Origin: an uncultured Phascolarctobacterium sp.
GTDB lineage: Bacteria; Bacillota; Negativicutes; Acidaminococcales; Acidaminococcaceae
Reading direction: 5' to 3'
DNA: 64,000 bases
Assembly (NCBI GenBank): GCA_900547415.1
Contig: URGS01000006.1
Span: forward strand, 1-64,000
The position numbers and the translations under genes are program-made. Below are positions 1-7,445 of this stretch, piece after piece; the stretch's first letter is position 1, and every line of letters begins with the position of its first letter. The notes under the pieces are model-generated. The model was not told the DNA's origin. It saw nothing but the letters and a program-made list of their open reading frames with translations, and did no database searches.

Positions 1-17
1 ACGCTTAAGCTTTTTTG

Positions 18-44
18 AACCCCGCGTCTAACGCGGGGTTTTCT
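18..44 (+). terminator. rho-independent terminator, plus strand
   Basis: A 9-bp GC-rich stem (AACCCCGCG / CGCGGGGTT) with a 5-nt loop is followed by TTTT. It would end a transcript entering from the left of the window, so an unseen plus-strand gene probably lies upstream. Confidence 0.75.
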
Positions 45-51
45 ATATACA

Positions 52-91
52 AAAAGGTCTAACTGATCAACAAAAATCAGTTAGACCTTTT
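52..91. terminator. bidirectional terminator hairpin
   Basis: A perfect 16-bp stem (52-67 with 76-91) and an 8-nt loop carry an A-run on one side and a T-run on the other, so it can act on both strands. It separates the guaA side from whatever lies to the left. Confidence 0.75.
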
Positions 92-267
92 ACTTATGAA
101 TAAAAAGATGAGGATTTTTAGGCTACTCGCAAGCCACCCGATTTTTCTTTTCAAACTCAATAAATCGGGATTTGACGAGTGCTATCAATCTGCTATCAAA
201 TGGGGAATTTGAAAATCAAAAAGCTAGTATTTTCAAGGGTTTTCGGGACTCGAAAAACTATTTTAAC
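92..267. other. non-coding stretch downstream of guaA; possible end of an integrated element
   Basis: No gene is seen here. The minus strand carries two TGATAGCA copies 11 bp apart (near 180-201) and a hairpin with CCCGATTT arms (137-171), next to the guaA stop. The guaA 3' end is a known integration target for genomic islands, and short repeats like these often flank tyrosine-integrase genes. That a second element lies to the left is inference; its other junction is outside the window. Confidence 0.3.
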
Positions 268-1575
268 TTATTCCCACTCGATGGTTGCGCTGGGTTTGGG
301 AGACATATCGTAGCAAACGCGGTTAACATTCTTAACCTCTTTCAGGATACGGTCGGTAATCTTCAGGAGGATGGGCCAATCGATTTGCTCGATGGTTGCG
401 GTCATAGCATCAACAGTGTTTACGGCACGGATGATTACAGGCCACTCGAAGGAACGAGCGTTGTCACGAACACCAACGGACTTGAAGTCAGGAACGATAG
501 TGAAGTATTGCCATACCTTTTTGTCCAGACCAGCGTTGTGGAACTCTTCACGCAGGATAGCGTCAGCTTCACGAACTGCTTCCAGACGGTCACGGGTAAT
601 AGCACCCAGGCAGCGAACGCCCAGACCAGGACCAGGGAACGGTTGACGATATACCATTTCGTCAGGCAGACCAAGCTCTACGCCACAAGCACGAACTTCG
701 TCCTTGAACAGCTGACGCAGGGGCTCAACCAGTTGGAATTGCAGGTCTTCAGGCAGACCGCCAACATTGTGGTGAGATTTAACAACTTTAGCAGTTTTGG
801 TACCGCTTTCAACAATATCAGGATAAATGGTGCCTTGACCTAAGAAGTCAACACCTTCAACCTTGCGAGCTTCTTCTTCAAATACGCGGATGAACTCGCT
901 GCCGATGATTTTACGTTTAGATTCCGGATCAGCAACGCCTTCCAGCTTGGTCAGGAAACGCTCAGTAGCATCAACATAAACAAGGTTTGCATTCAGCTGA
1001 TTTTTGAATACTTCAACAACGCTTTCAGATTCGCCTTTACGCATCAGACCATGGTTTACGTGTACGCAAATCAGGTTGTCGCCAATAGCTTTCAGCAGCA
1101 GTGCTGCTACAACAGAGCTATCAACGCCGCCGGACAGAGCCAGCAGAACCTTTTTGTCGCCAACCTGGCGTTTAACCAGCTCAATTTGGTCAGCTACAAA
1201 GTTAGCCATGTTCCAGTTTGCTTCAGCCTTGCAGGTAGTGAATACAAAGTCACGAACTGCTTCTTTAACTGCTTCTACATCATTGCCAAATTCAGGCAGC
1301 TTTACTTCGCACAGAGCCTTTTCATGGCCTGCTGCCATTACTGGGAAGCCTGCTTCGTAAATTGCATGATCCACGTCAATAGACACGCCATCCACAACAT
1401 TGTTGGGTCCTCCGTTAATAATAATACCCTTAACATTAGGCAGAGCACGCAGCTCTTCTACAGTAATGTCATGGGGATAAATTTCGCTGTATACACCCAA
1501 AGCACGAATAGCACGAGCAACCACAGTATTTTCATGGCTGCCCAGATCTAAAATCACAATCATATCTTGTTTCAT
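268..1575 (-). CDS. guaA: GMP synthase with degenerate, core-deleted glutaminase domain
   Basis: GMP synthase converts XMP to GMP using ATP and an amide nitrogen in purine synthesis. The ATP-pyrophosphatase part is complete: P-loop LSGGVDSS at about residues 147-154, and the C-terminal dimerisation domain ends in SATIEWE. The N-terminal amidotransferase part is not complete. After the GGPNNV motif, the text reads FPVMAAGHEK and goes almost straight to the domain end, so about 75 residues holding the catalytic Cys (normally GICYG) and the His/Glu pair are absent. Length is 435 aa against about 513 in Bacillus. The start is the ATG at 1575, 6 nt after GGAGG; a TTG upstream overlaps the Shine-Dalgarno itself. 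The reading frame is continuous, so the change looks fixed rather than a frameshift. Inference: ammonia-dependent, or fed by a separate glutaminase. Confidence 0.9.
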   Translation of the reverse strand: MKQDMIVILDLGSHENTVVARAIRALGVYSEIYPHDITVEELRALPNVKGIIINGGPNNVVDGVSIDVDHAIYEAGFPVMAAGHEKALCEVKLPEFGNDVEAVKEAVRDFVFTTCKAEANWNMANFVADQIELVKRQVGDKKVLLALSGGVDSSVVAALLLKAIGDNLICVHVNHGLMRKGESESVVEVFKNQLNANLVYVDATERFLTKLEGVADPESKRKIIGSEFIRVFEEEARKVEGVDFLGQGTIYPDIVESGTKTAKVVKSHHNVGGLPEDLQFQLVEPLRQLFKDEVRACGVELGLPDEMVYRQPFPGPGLGVRCLGAITRDRLEAVREADAILREEFHNAGLDKKVWQYFTIVPDFKSVGVRDNARSFEWPVIIRAVNTVDAMTATIEQIDWPILLKITDRILKEVKNVNRVCYDMSPKPSATIEWE

Positions 1576-1737
1576 ATGATCCCTCCTCAAAATTACATCT
1601 ATACTTCAGTATACCATACTGTAAGCCTATTTGTATATTTACCTGTTAAGAATTTTTTGAATTTTACAGGCAAATTTAATACCAAACATACTTATTAAAC
1701 TAAAAATGAGTACTAATAATAAATAGTAAGCAGAACA

Positions 1738-1768
1738 AGGCACGCAGAACGTACTCCACGTGCCTTAT
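1738..1768. terminator. weak terminator hairpin between convergent-free genes
   Basis: An 8-bp stem AAGGCACG / CGTGCCTT (1738-1745 with 1758-1765) lies just past the stop of the PARG-like gene. The T-rich tail is poor on the minus strand, so function is uncertain. Confidence 0.4.
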
Positions 1769-1778
1769 CTTTTCTAAT

Positions 1779-2981
1779 CTACAGCTCACTTAAAGCTTCG
1801 AAGCGATATTTTTGTTTAATTTCAGGATATTTTTCCTTATCCACTTCACTCATAAACATATCATAGGGACGAGCCCAGATATTGAAGGGCGGATACAGAC
1901 TTTGATAAATTACAAGGCTTTCGCCGGTTTCGGTGTGCTCTGCAAAGGCCACAATCTTATACAGATAATCTGTGGAGCTGGATGCCTCTGTTTCACGCTT
2001 AAAGTGGCGCACTACATCGCCAACATGGAGCTTACGTACAACTTTAGCAGCTTCACTGCCGAAAACCTCACTGAGTACTTCCACAAGAGTCTTGTTGTTG
2101 ACACTTACAGAGTTATGGTCCTGCTTAATAGCAAAAACAACCTTTTTGAAAGCATTTCTGTACTCAGGCTCTGCCAAAATCTCCTTAAAGAGCTGCGCAA
2201 TATGCACAGGCGGATTTTGATAAGCACCACAGCCAAAGGCACCAAGTACAAGTACCTGTACACCATTGTCTATTGCAATATTAAAGATAGTACGAATTTT
2301 ATTCTTGGCAGTGGGTACAAGGTAATCTACCAAGCGCATGCTGCCATTGGGCAAACAAACAGTTTCAGGACGGTTCAAAGCAGCCACTGCAATAAAGTTA
2401 ACCTGCCAGGTCTTTGCCAAAAACGGATAGCCGTCCTCTTCCACGCCGCGGAAAATAGTAACATTGGGGCTATAGCAGCCGCCAAAATCTCTGTCCATAG
2501 GATAGCTGTACTCTTCGTTGCGCTCTACGTTATATTGAGCGCCGTAGTCCACAAATTGGTACAAGGATTTGTAGTAGTCAGAGCAACGGAATAAATATTC
2601 CTCCTGAGCTCCAGCGCCGCTGATAACACCGCCGCCAGGACTGGTACGGATGGCCATATTCAGAACGGCAACCTTGCCAATTTTAGCATCAACAAGAGTT
2701 TTAGCTACTGCCAGACAATCACCATTAACTACCTCTGCCTTTACATCTGCGTAGGACTGCATAGGCTGGGGTACCAGCTCCTCACAGTACATTTTAGTTC
2801 CAGAGGTAATATCAGAAGCGGACTGCAGTTCAATGCGATCACATCCCAGCATATAGTATCCGTTCATAGAAGCCTCAATAGTTGCCGCAAATACCTTGCG
2901 TCTCAGCTCCCTAAAATAAGCAAATCTTTTTTTGCGCTCCTGCACCCATGCATGAGCATCCCAAGCATCACATAAACGCAT
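1779..2981 (-). CDS. bacterial-type poly(ADP-ribose) glycohydrolase (TIGR02452) fused to DUF1653
   Basis: Residues from about 20 to 300 match the microbial PARG/macrodomain family TIGR02452. The diagnostic loop SPGGGVISGAGAQEE (about residues 114-128) has the GGG and catalytic EE pair of PARG, which hydrolyses ADP-ribose from proteins. Residues from about 318 to 395 are a DUF1653 domain, recognised from a GD.V.HF..E...YKIVA.AEH.ETGE..VIYQSLY pattern, a small PUA/ASCH-like fold. The two-domain fusion is less usual than the single domain. ATG is 8 nt after GGAGG. It stands alone between gaps, so a single-gene transcript is likely. Confidence 0.85.
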   Translation of the reverse strand: MRLCDAWDAHAWVQERKKRFAYFRELRRKVFAATIEASMNGYYMLGCDRIELQSASDITSGTKMYCEELVPQPMQSYADVKAEVVNGDCLAVAKTLVDAKIGKVAVLNMAIRTSPGGGVISGAGAQEEYLFRCSDYYKSLYQFVDYGAQYNVERNEEYSYPMDRDFGGCYSPNVTIFRGVEEDGYPFLAKTWQVNFIAVAALNRPETVCLPNGSMRLVDYLVPTAKNKIRTIFNIAIDNGVQVLVLGAFGCGAYQNPPVHIAQLFKEILAEPEYRNAFKKVVFAIKQDHNSVSVNNKTLVEVLSEVFGSEAAKVVRKLHVGDVVRHFKRETEASSSTDYLYKIVAFAEHTETGESLVIYQSLYPPFNIWARPYDMFMSEVDKEKYPEIKQKYRFEALSEL

Positions 2982-3144
2982 AGCTTCCGCCTCCTTCAGC
3001 TTCCTTGTGCAGACAGAAATAATTAAGCTTTAGTTATATATTTCAACATAAAAATATTTTTTCCTGCCACAAATCCAAATTTGTGTTACATATACCAACG
3101 ATTTTCAAGAAATATTTAAGCTATAAGTCTTTATAAAAAGCAAA

Positions 3145-3179
3145 AGCATAGATAGAAGTTATTTACTTCTATTTATGCT
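3145..3179 (-). terminator. terminator for the DUF805 gene
   Basis: A 15-bp stem with one G:U pair and a 5-nt loop is followed on the minus strand by TTTTGCTTTTT. A near-copy of this hairpin sits at 3636-3669, downstream of the next gene. Confidence 0.75.
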
Positions 3180-3194
3180 CAGAAAACTGCTTTA

Positions 3195-3551
3195 TTATTT
3201 TGCCAATGGATCAGGACCATATTGATTAGGACCATTAGTTCCCTTAACAAAGCACAAACAAATGAAAAAGAAGAAGTTTACAAGAGGCACTAAGGTCAGC
3301 AGTAGCCACAAACCGTTTCTATTCAGGTCATGCAGACGGCGTACGTTAAAGGGCAGGAATAAAATTGCATAAACAGTATTTACCAAGGAAGCCATAGATT
3401 TTCCGTCCATTCCAAGAATTCCTAAAACGAAAAAAATACCTATCATCAGCAAATACCCAAGAAATGCATACCGCCAGTACATGGCTCTGTTCATACGTCC
3501 GTTAAAATCAAAGCTCTTTAAATCATCAATAAATTCTTCAAAATATTGCAT
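3195..3551 (-). CDS. DUF805 family inner-membrane protein
   Basis: This 118-aa protein has the DUF805 layout: an N-terminal FNGRMNRAMYWRY motif, four hydrophobic segments, and the mid-protein signature RRLHDLNRNGLW (about residues 70-82), ending in a hydrophilic GPNQYGPDPLAK tail. The family is a set of small integral membrane proteins of unknown biochemical role. A GGAG Shine-Dalgarno precedes the ATG. It has its own terminator and is probably monocistronic. Confidence 0.85.
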   Translation of the reverse strand: MQYFEEFIDDLKSFDFNGRMNRAMYWRYAFLGYLLMIGIFFVLGILGMDGKSMASLVNTVYAILFLPFNVRRLHDLNRNGLWLLLTLVPLVNFFFFICLCFVKGTNGPNQYGPDPLAK

Positions 3552-3635
3552 CTTTAGCTCCTTTCATAAAACCAGTCAGCTATTGACCTAGTTTGACACA
3601 AAATATGCCACTAATTTATATAAAACAAAGTGAAA

Positions 3636-3669
3636 AGCATAAATAGAAGCTATGTCTCCTATCTATACT
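3636..3669 (-). terminator. terminator for the AsmA-like gene
   Basis: A 14-bp stem including several G:U pairs and a TTTT tail on the minus strand follow the stop of the gene at 3679. It resembles the hairpin at 3145-3179 in sequence, suggesting a duplicated terminator. Confidence 0.65.
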
Positions 3670-3678
3670 CAAATAAAG

Positions 3679-5046
3679 CTAATTAACTTGTCCTGCCTTC
3701 TTAATATCACGTCCAAGCTTTTTCAAATCAATTCTGTCGCCGTCCTTATCAACAAAGAATAGCTTATCCATATGCAGTTTGCCGTCTATAATCTTAAAAG
3801 CATCGCTTTCAATATTGCCAAGTTCTGTTTCTATGATAACATCAACAAAGCGCATTTCCTTGTTTTGATCACTAAATTTGCCGCTAATGCTCTTAAAGGG
3901 AACCAGCATATATGTACCGCTGCCAGATTTAAAGCTGCCATAGGTCATACTGCCCTTTTCCTTGCCTGCGTAGCGAAATTTTATGTCCAGTTCAACCTTG
4001 CAGTTAATCATGTTATCCCGTGCTGCAATGGACGCCAGTAAATCCTTGCCATGAGCATCAATCTTATAGTGACGGTTATCAAAATGATACAAGCCATAGG
4101 CTTCAACTGAACCTCCATAAATGCTGCCTGTTACATTGTCTAAGGAGATGAGACCATTAGCGTAGTGATAGTTTCCCTCTATCCCACTGAAGTTCAAGCC
4201 TGGCATGTTCAGCTCGTCCATGCTTACGGCGCCGTCAATGGTAGGCTCAGTCAGGAGTCCCTTCATTTCTCCGGTAATGGTCATGGGATCGTTGGCATTG
4301 CTCAATCCCAAGGAGGACGGAACAACCTTGTACAGGCCCAAGTTAAGATGAACGTTTTGAGGCTGCTGCAAACTCACCTTGCCATCAATATTAAAGCCAT
4401 CACCTACAATACTGCCGCCAAACTTGCCTGCGTACAAATGGAGAATCAAGTCCTTGTGCTTTTCCCCCTCAATGCTGCCGTTAACATCATTGAGAACGAA
4501 GCTGCGGTTTTTATATTCTGCGGACAGCACAATATCCTTCAGGATTAATTTAATATTGGGAATTTTTTCAGGAAGCTGCAAATTTTTCTTATCTGCTTTC
4601 TGCCCACTTTTCTCCGTCTCTTCTTCGGAAGGTTTATGCAAAACGTCTGCATGCATATCATCATCAAAGCCAACGTGGATATATGCGTTTTCCAGCTCCA
4701 GCTCCTTAAGGCTGTTGATGCTTGGTCTCTTACGTACGATATCCCAGGAGCTGACCTTCATACGCCCCTGTTCAACGTTTACCAAAGCATTACCATCAGG
4801 GGCCATCCAGGACAGATTGGTAAAATAAACATTACCCCACAAATCTGCACTCAGCTTTTCTGCAGTAACACTGCCTGCCAGCACCTTTTGCTTGGCCATT
4901 TCTTTATTAAAGATTTGGGCAGCCTGCCTGCTTGCAATTTCACACAAAATGAGGAAAACGCCATACACGATTACAGCCACAACAGCAATAGCCATCACTA
5001 GCCTGCGCTTTTCCAAACCCTTTAGCTTTTCCCTAATGCAGTTCAT
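3679..5046 (-). CDS. AsmA-like / TamB-like envelope protein
   Basis: The 455-aa product has one N-terminal transmembrane helix (about residues 16-38) and then a long beta-rich region with repeated short strands, as in AsmA-family proteins that bridge the periplasm and influence outer-membrane lipids. Phrases such as AYIHVGFDDD, LKDIVLSAEY and GEMKGLLTEPTIDGAVSMDELNMPG fit AsmA-like repeats. Such proteins are expected in diderm bacteria, which fits a Negativicutes host. The start is set at the ATG at 5046, 8 nt after AGAAGAG, rather than the GTG three codons upstream. The specific substrate is unknown. Confidence 0.7.
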   Translation of the reverse strand: MNCIREKLKGLEKRRLVMAIAVVAVIVYGVFLILCEIASRQAAQIFNKEMAKQKVLAGSVTAEKLSADLWGNVYFTNLSWMAPDGNALVNVEQGRMKVSSWDIVRKRPSINSLKELELENAYIHVGFDDDMHADVLHKPSEEETEKSGQKADKKNLQLPEKIPNIKLILKDIVLSAEYKNRSFVLNDVNGSIEGEKHKDLILHLYAGKFGGSIVGDGFNIDGKVSLQQPQNVHLNLGLYKVVPSSLGLSNANDPMTITGEMKGLLTEPTIDGAVSMDELNMPGLNFSGIEGNYHYANGLISLDNVTGSIYGGSVEAYGLYHFDNRHYKIDAHGKDLLASIAARDNMINCKVELDIKFRYAGKEKGSMTYGSFKSGSGTYMLVPFKSISGKFSDQNKEMRFVDVIIETELGNIESDAFKIIDGKLHMDKLFFVDKDGDRIDLKKLGRDIKKAGQVN

Positions 5047-5080
5047 AAAAACCACTCTTCTCTATATTTTAGTAAAAGTC

Positions 5081-6142
5081 TTACAGACAATACTTCAAAT
5101 ACTCATCATCACTCATCTTGGAAGATACTACGGCATTTTCAATGGCCTTAGCCATAACCTCTGCAGCAAGGGTGCCAACCATATTTACATCAGCAGCAAC
5201 CTGCTCACCGCAGGAGGAAGCGTAAATAGTATCGCCGTCAGCCAAGGTGCCTACGGGGTTGATGCAGCGTGCATAAGCATTAGTAGCCTGCGCTGCAATG
5301 CGTGTCAGCTGCGCCTTGTCAAATTTGCCATTAGTAACAATGGCGCCAATAGTAGTATTGGTGCGAGAGTACAAATCCTGAGGTGTAGACAAGGTATAAA
5401 GCTCGCTTACGCTATCTAAAAATGCAGTGCGCTCCTTGTTTAAAAGACCTGCAATCTTTTTTCCGTCCTTGGGAGAATAAATATCACCCAAAGCGTTCAC
5501 AACAACTACAGCTCCAAGCTTTAAGTCACCAACCTGCACCGCGTGATAACCAATGCCTGCCTTCATGGACTGAGCCATACCGCAGATTTTGCCTACGGTA
5601 GCACCAGTACCGGCACCTACTGAGCCGCTGATAGGATGGTTGCCGTTTAATGCGTCTAAGCAGGCCTTGTAGCCCATTTTGCTGTCCGGACGGATTTTTG
5701 CACTGCCATAGGAAAGGTCAAAAATATCGCTCTGTACAACCAATGGAACAAGTGCAAAGCCAGTATCAAAGCCAATGCTGTGCTCCTCTAAGCATTTCAT
5801 AACGCCGTCAGCTGCAGCCAAGCCATAGGCACTGCCGCCACCAAGCACTACTGCATGAATGCCCAAATCCTCCTTGGTAGGATCAAGTACAGGAGTTTCT
5901 CTGGAGGCAGGGCCGCCGCCGCTGATATGCACGCCAGTCTTGGCGCTGTCCTTAAATAAAAGAACGGTAACACCAGTTTTGCCTGCATCACTTTGTGCGT
6001 TACCAACCTGTACGCCATCAATAGCAGTAAAAGGAATTTCTACAGAGCCACTTGCTGCAGCATTGCCGGACACCATACAAAGCATGCCGTAGGAAAGAAG
6101 CGCTGCTTTTAAAATCTTATACAAACGCATTTTTATCATCAT
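5081..6142 (-). CDS. P1 family (S58, DmpA/NylC-like) self-processing peptidase, exported
   Basis: The 353-aa protein starts with a signal peptide (hydrophobic to about residue 31, ending NAAASG). Family features follow: GVQVGNAQSDAGKTGVTV, HISGGGPASRET, LGGGSAYGLAAADGV, and SVGAGTGATVGKICG. The NTTIGAIVTNG block at about residues 262-272 contains the Asn-Thr site where family members self-cleave to expose the nucleophile. DmpA/P1 enzymes act as aminopeptidases or amidases; the substrate here is not evident. The start at 6142 (first of two ATGs) follows GGAGG. In the uninterrupted chromosome this gene would lie directly after ssrA. Confidence 0.85.
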   Translation of the reverse strand: MMIKMRLYKILKAALLSYGMLCMVSGNAAASGSVEIPFTAIDGVQVGNAQSDAGKTGVTVLLFKDSAKTGVHISGGGPASRETPVLDPTKEDLGIHAVVLGGGSAYGLAAADGVMKCLEEHSIGFDTGFALVPLVVQSDIFDLSYGSAKIRPDSKMGYKACLDALNGNHPISGSVGAGTGATVGKICGMAQSMKAGIGYHAVQVGDLKLGAVVVVNALGDIYSPKDGKKIAGLLNKERTAFLDSVSELYTLSTPQDLYSRTNTTIGAIVTNGKFDKAQLTRIAAQATNAYARCINPVGTLADGDTIYASSCGEQVAADVNMVGTLAAEVMAKAIENAVVSSKMSDDEYLKYCL

Positions 6143-6187
6143 AACAGCCTCCAAATTGTTACTCATTAATTTTGAAGTATTGTAAAA

Positions 6188-6219
6188 AACGCACATAGGA
6201 AAAACTTCCCATGTGCGTT
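6188..6219 (-). terminator. displaced native terminator of ssrA
   Basis: A 14-bp stem with one G:U pair, a 4-nt loop, and a T-run on the minus strand. No minus-strand host gene lies just upstream any more. Removing the prophage between the 12-bp repeats puts this hairpin about 40 nt after the tmRNA CCA end, so it is most simply the original ssrA terminator. Confidence 0.75.
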
Positions 6220-6260
6220 ATTGGCCACCATTTATAAAACACATAAGTGCTAAGTACATT

Positions 6261-6272
6261 TGGTGGAGATGA
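6261..6272. other. attL: prophage attachment site, left end
   Basis: TGGTGGAGATGA occurs here and again at 51383-51394, in the same orientation. In reverse complement it is the acceptor-stem 3' strand plus CCA of the tmRNA. Sequence to the left carries the ssrA terminator; sequence to the right is phage. Confidence 0.8.
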
Positions 6273-6343
6273 ACCGTAGATTGCCAAGAAAATACACAAT
6301 TATCAAGTGTGTTCTTAGCAGGTCGCACTATGAGATTGCCTAA
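6262..6343 (+). other. detached native 3' end of the serine integrase gene
   Basis: When the two 12-bp att repeats are joined as in the free phage, the integrase frame (…GVVEM at 51379-51393) continues without a stop into 6272-6340 and ends at TAA 6341-6343. This gives 23 residues beginning NRRLPRKY, rich in basic residues. In the prophage these codons are stranded at the far end of the element. Confidence 0.75.
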
Positions 6344-6418
6344 TGTAAGAGCAAAGGATTATATAATTGTCTGAGCGCGAGCACAGATTTTCCTCACCCC
6401 ATATCACTATACTATCAC

Positions 6419-6455
6419 AAAGAAGAGACCTCGTCAAAATGAGGTCTCTTCTTTT
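6419..6455. terminator. terminator at the end of the prophage late operon
   Basis: A perfect 14-bp stem (6419-6432 with 6441-6454) and an 8-nt loop directly follow the stop of the spanin-like gene. T-rich runs lie on both sides. A TTGACG (6432-6437) and TAGTAT (6409-6414) spaced 17 bp on the minus strand overlap it, a possible leftward promoter towards attL. Confidence 0.7.
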
Positions 6456-6914
6456 TCATCCAGCCAAAACCAATACCATCGTTCCAGCCGCGCCTACGCA
6501 AAAGCCGTTCATCCAGCCTTTGCGATAGGCTTTTTTCTTTTCTTCTGCAGCTTCCTTGCGCTCACTGTCTAGCTGCTTCTTCAGCTTCTCGGATAATTCG
6601 TTGGCTGTCTGCAAGGATTGCTTGGCAGTCTCCAACGAGCTGTTGGCATTCTTTAATGCTTCCTGAGTTTTCTTCAGCTCGCTTCTGGCTGAGGTCAATA
6701 AGCTCATCAGCTCTTCCTGCCGCAGCTCCTGCTGAGTTAAGCTCTCCTCCAGCAACGTCAAGTTGGCTTCCAGCCTGCTGGTGTTGTCCTTCAAGCTGTT
6801 CCACTGTGCTATCGGAATTGTAATGCTTGTAGGTGCTGCAAGCGCACTGTGTGGACTGCAGAATGAGAATACCAATAATGCCGCAAAGCATATAGCGGAT
6901 ATACTTCTTTTCAA
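6456..6914 (-). CDS. coiled-coil phage lysis-cassette protein, spanin-like
   Basis: This is the last gene of the lysis cassette. A TTG start at 6914 is 6 nt after a strong AAGGAGGGGG site, giving 152 aa. It has an N-terminal hydrophobic segment or signal (about residues 2-25, ALAAP at the end), a long heptad-like coiled coil (about 35-125), and a short C-terminal hydrophobic segment ending VLVLAG. Phages of outer-membrane hosts need spanins to breach the outer membrane, and a coiled-coil, membrane-anchored protein next to amidase and holin genes fits that job. No family is certain, and the C-terminal hydrophobic end is unlike lambda Rz. Confidence 0.55.
   Translation of the reverse strand: MKRSISAICFAALLVFSFCSPHSALAAPTSITIPIAQWNSLKDNTSRLEANLTLLEESLTQQELRQEELMSLLTSARSELKKTQEALKNANSSLETAKQSLQTANELSEKLKKQLDSERKEAAEEKKKAYRKGWMNGFCVGAAGTMVLVLAG
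6562..6891 (-). CDS. nested out-of-frame ORF inside the spanin-like gene
   Basis: A 109-aa frame beginning at ATG 6891 lies wholly inside the 6456-6914 gene in another frame. It has a short hydrophobic N-terminus (LCGIIGILIL), a Cys-x-Cys (TQCACST), then a helical acidic region. The nested layout recalls Rz/Rz1, in which an outer-membrane lipoprotein is encoded inside Rz. The residues before Cys (STQC) do not fit the lipobox well and no clear ribosome binding site is seen, so this could be a chance open frame. Confidence 0.3.
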   Translation of the reverse strand: MLCGIIGILILQSTQCACSTYKHYNSDSTVEQLEGQHQQAGSQLDVAGGELNSAGAAAGRADELIDLSQKRAEENSGSIKECQQLVGDCQAILADSQRIIREAEEAARQ

Positions 6915-6963
6915 TAGCAACCCCCTCCTTCGAACTGTTGCAAAAATGGAAACAGTTGAAAAT

Positions 6964-7212
6964 TTAATCTTTAATGCAAATGTTCTCCCATTTTTTATAA
7001 GCATCCAGGTAAGCTTCCTGTTTATCGCCATTATAAGTGATTTCGTAGTACATACCGTCACTTACATTAGTGCTCAGCAACGCTTTCCAGTTCTGGAGAG
7101 TTTTAGCGAACCACACAACATACACATCATCAGCAGTAATTTGAGAGCTGTCAGTCTTATCAACACGGCTATTAAAATAATCAACTACAATTTGTTTAGC
7201 TTTTTCTTGCAT
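6964..7212 (-). CDS. DUF6275 family phage protein
   Basis: The 82-aa product matches the phage family DUF6275 by its pattern KAKQIVVDYFN, ITADDVYVVWFAKTLQNWKAL, DGMYYEITYNGD and LDAYKKWENICIKD. Function is unknown. The start at 7212 is 7 nt after AGGAGG; the longer frame upstream lacks a ribosome site. It sits between the lysis genes and the spanin-like gene. Confidence 0.7.
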   Translation of the reverse strand: MQEKAKQIVVDYFNSRVDKTDSSQITADDVYVVWFAKTLQNWKALLSTNVSDGMYYEITYNGDKQEAYLDAYKKWENICIKD

Positions 7213-7326
7213 TTCCAATCCTCCTAAAAAGCAATGTGCATTTTTTTCACAATGGTTAATTCCAAAATGGAAAACACCTTTAAATTTCAAAGATTTTTAA
7301 AGGTGTTTCCCTAATACCTTTACGGC

Positions 7327-7425
7327 TTAAAGGCCGAAGTAATGGTGCATAGCACCAAGGGCGAAACCTAAAACAAGGCCAACGATAAACTCTTTACGGC
7401 AAATAAATGCTTTAATCTCTTCCAT
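7327..7425 (-). CDS. 32-aa single-span membrane peptide
   Basis: ATG at 7425 follows AAGGAGGTGAAAAGTC. The peptide MEEIKAFICRKEFIVGLVLG continues through one transmembrane helix and ends in HHYFGL. Its place directly after the amidase gene suggests a lysis-related or envelope micropeptide; no family is recognised. Confidence 0.6.
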   Translation of the reverse strand: MEEIKAFICRKEFIVGLVLGFALGAMHHYFGL

Positions 7426-7445
7426 GACTTTTCACCTCCTTACTC

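Noticed and set aside
172..843. Plus-strand 223-codon frame over guaA
   Set aside because: Antisense shadow of guaA with no ribosome site and no protein-like pattern.
6260..6400. Resemblance of GAGGAAAATCTGTGCTCGC on the minus strand to the start of RNase P RNA
   Set aside because: Only about 20 bases match and the rest of the roughly 350-nt RNA is absent; the region is explained by the att site and the integrase tail.
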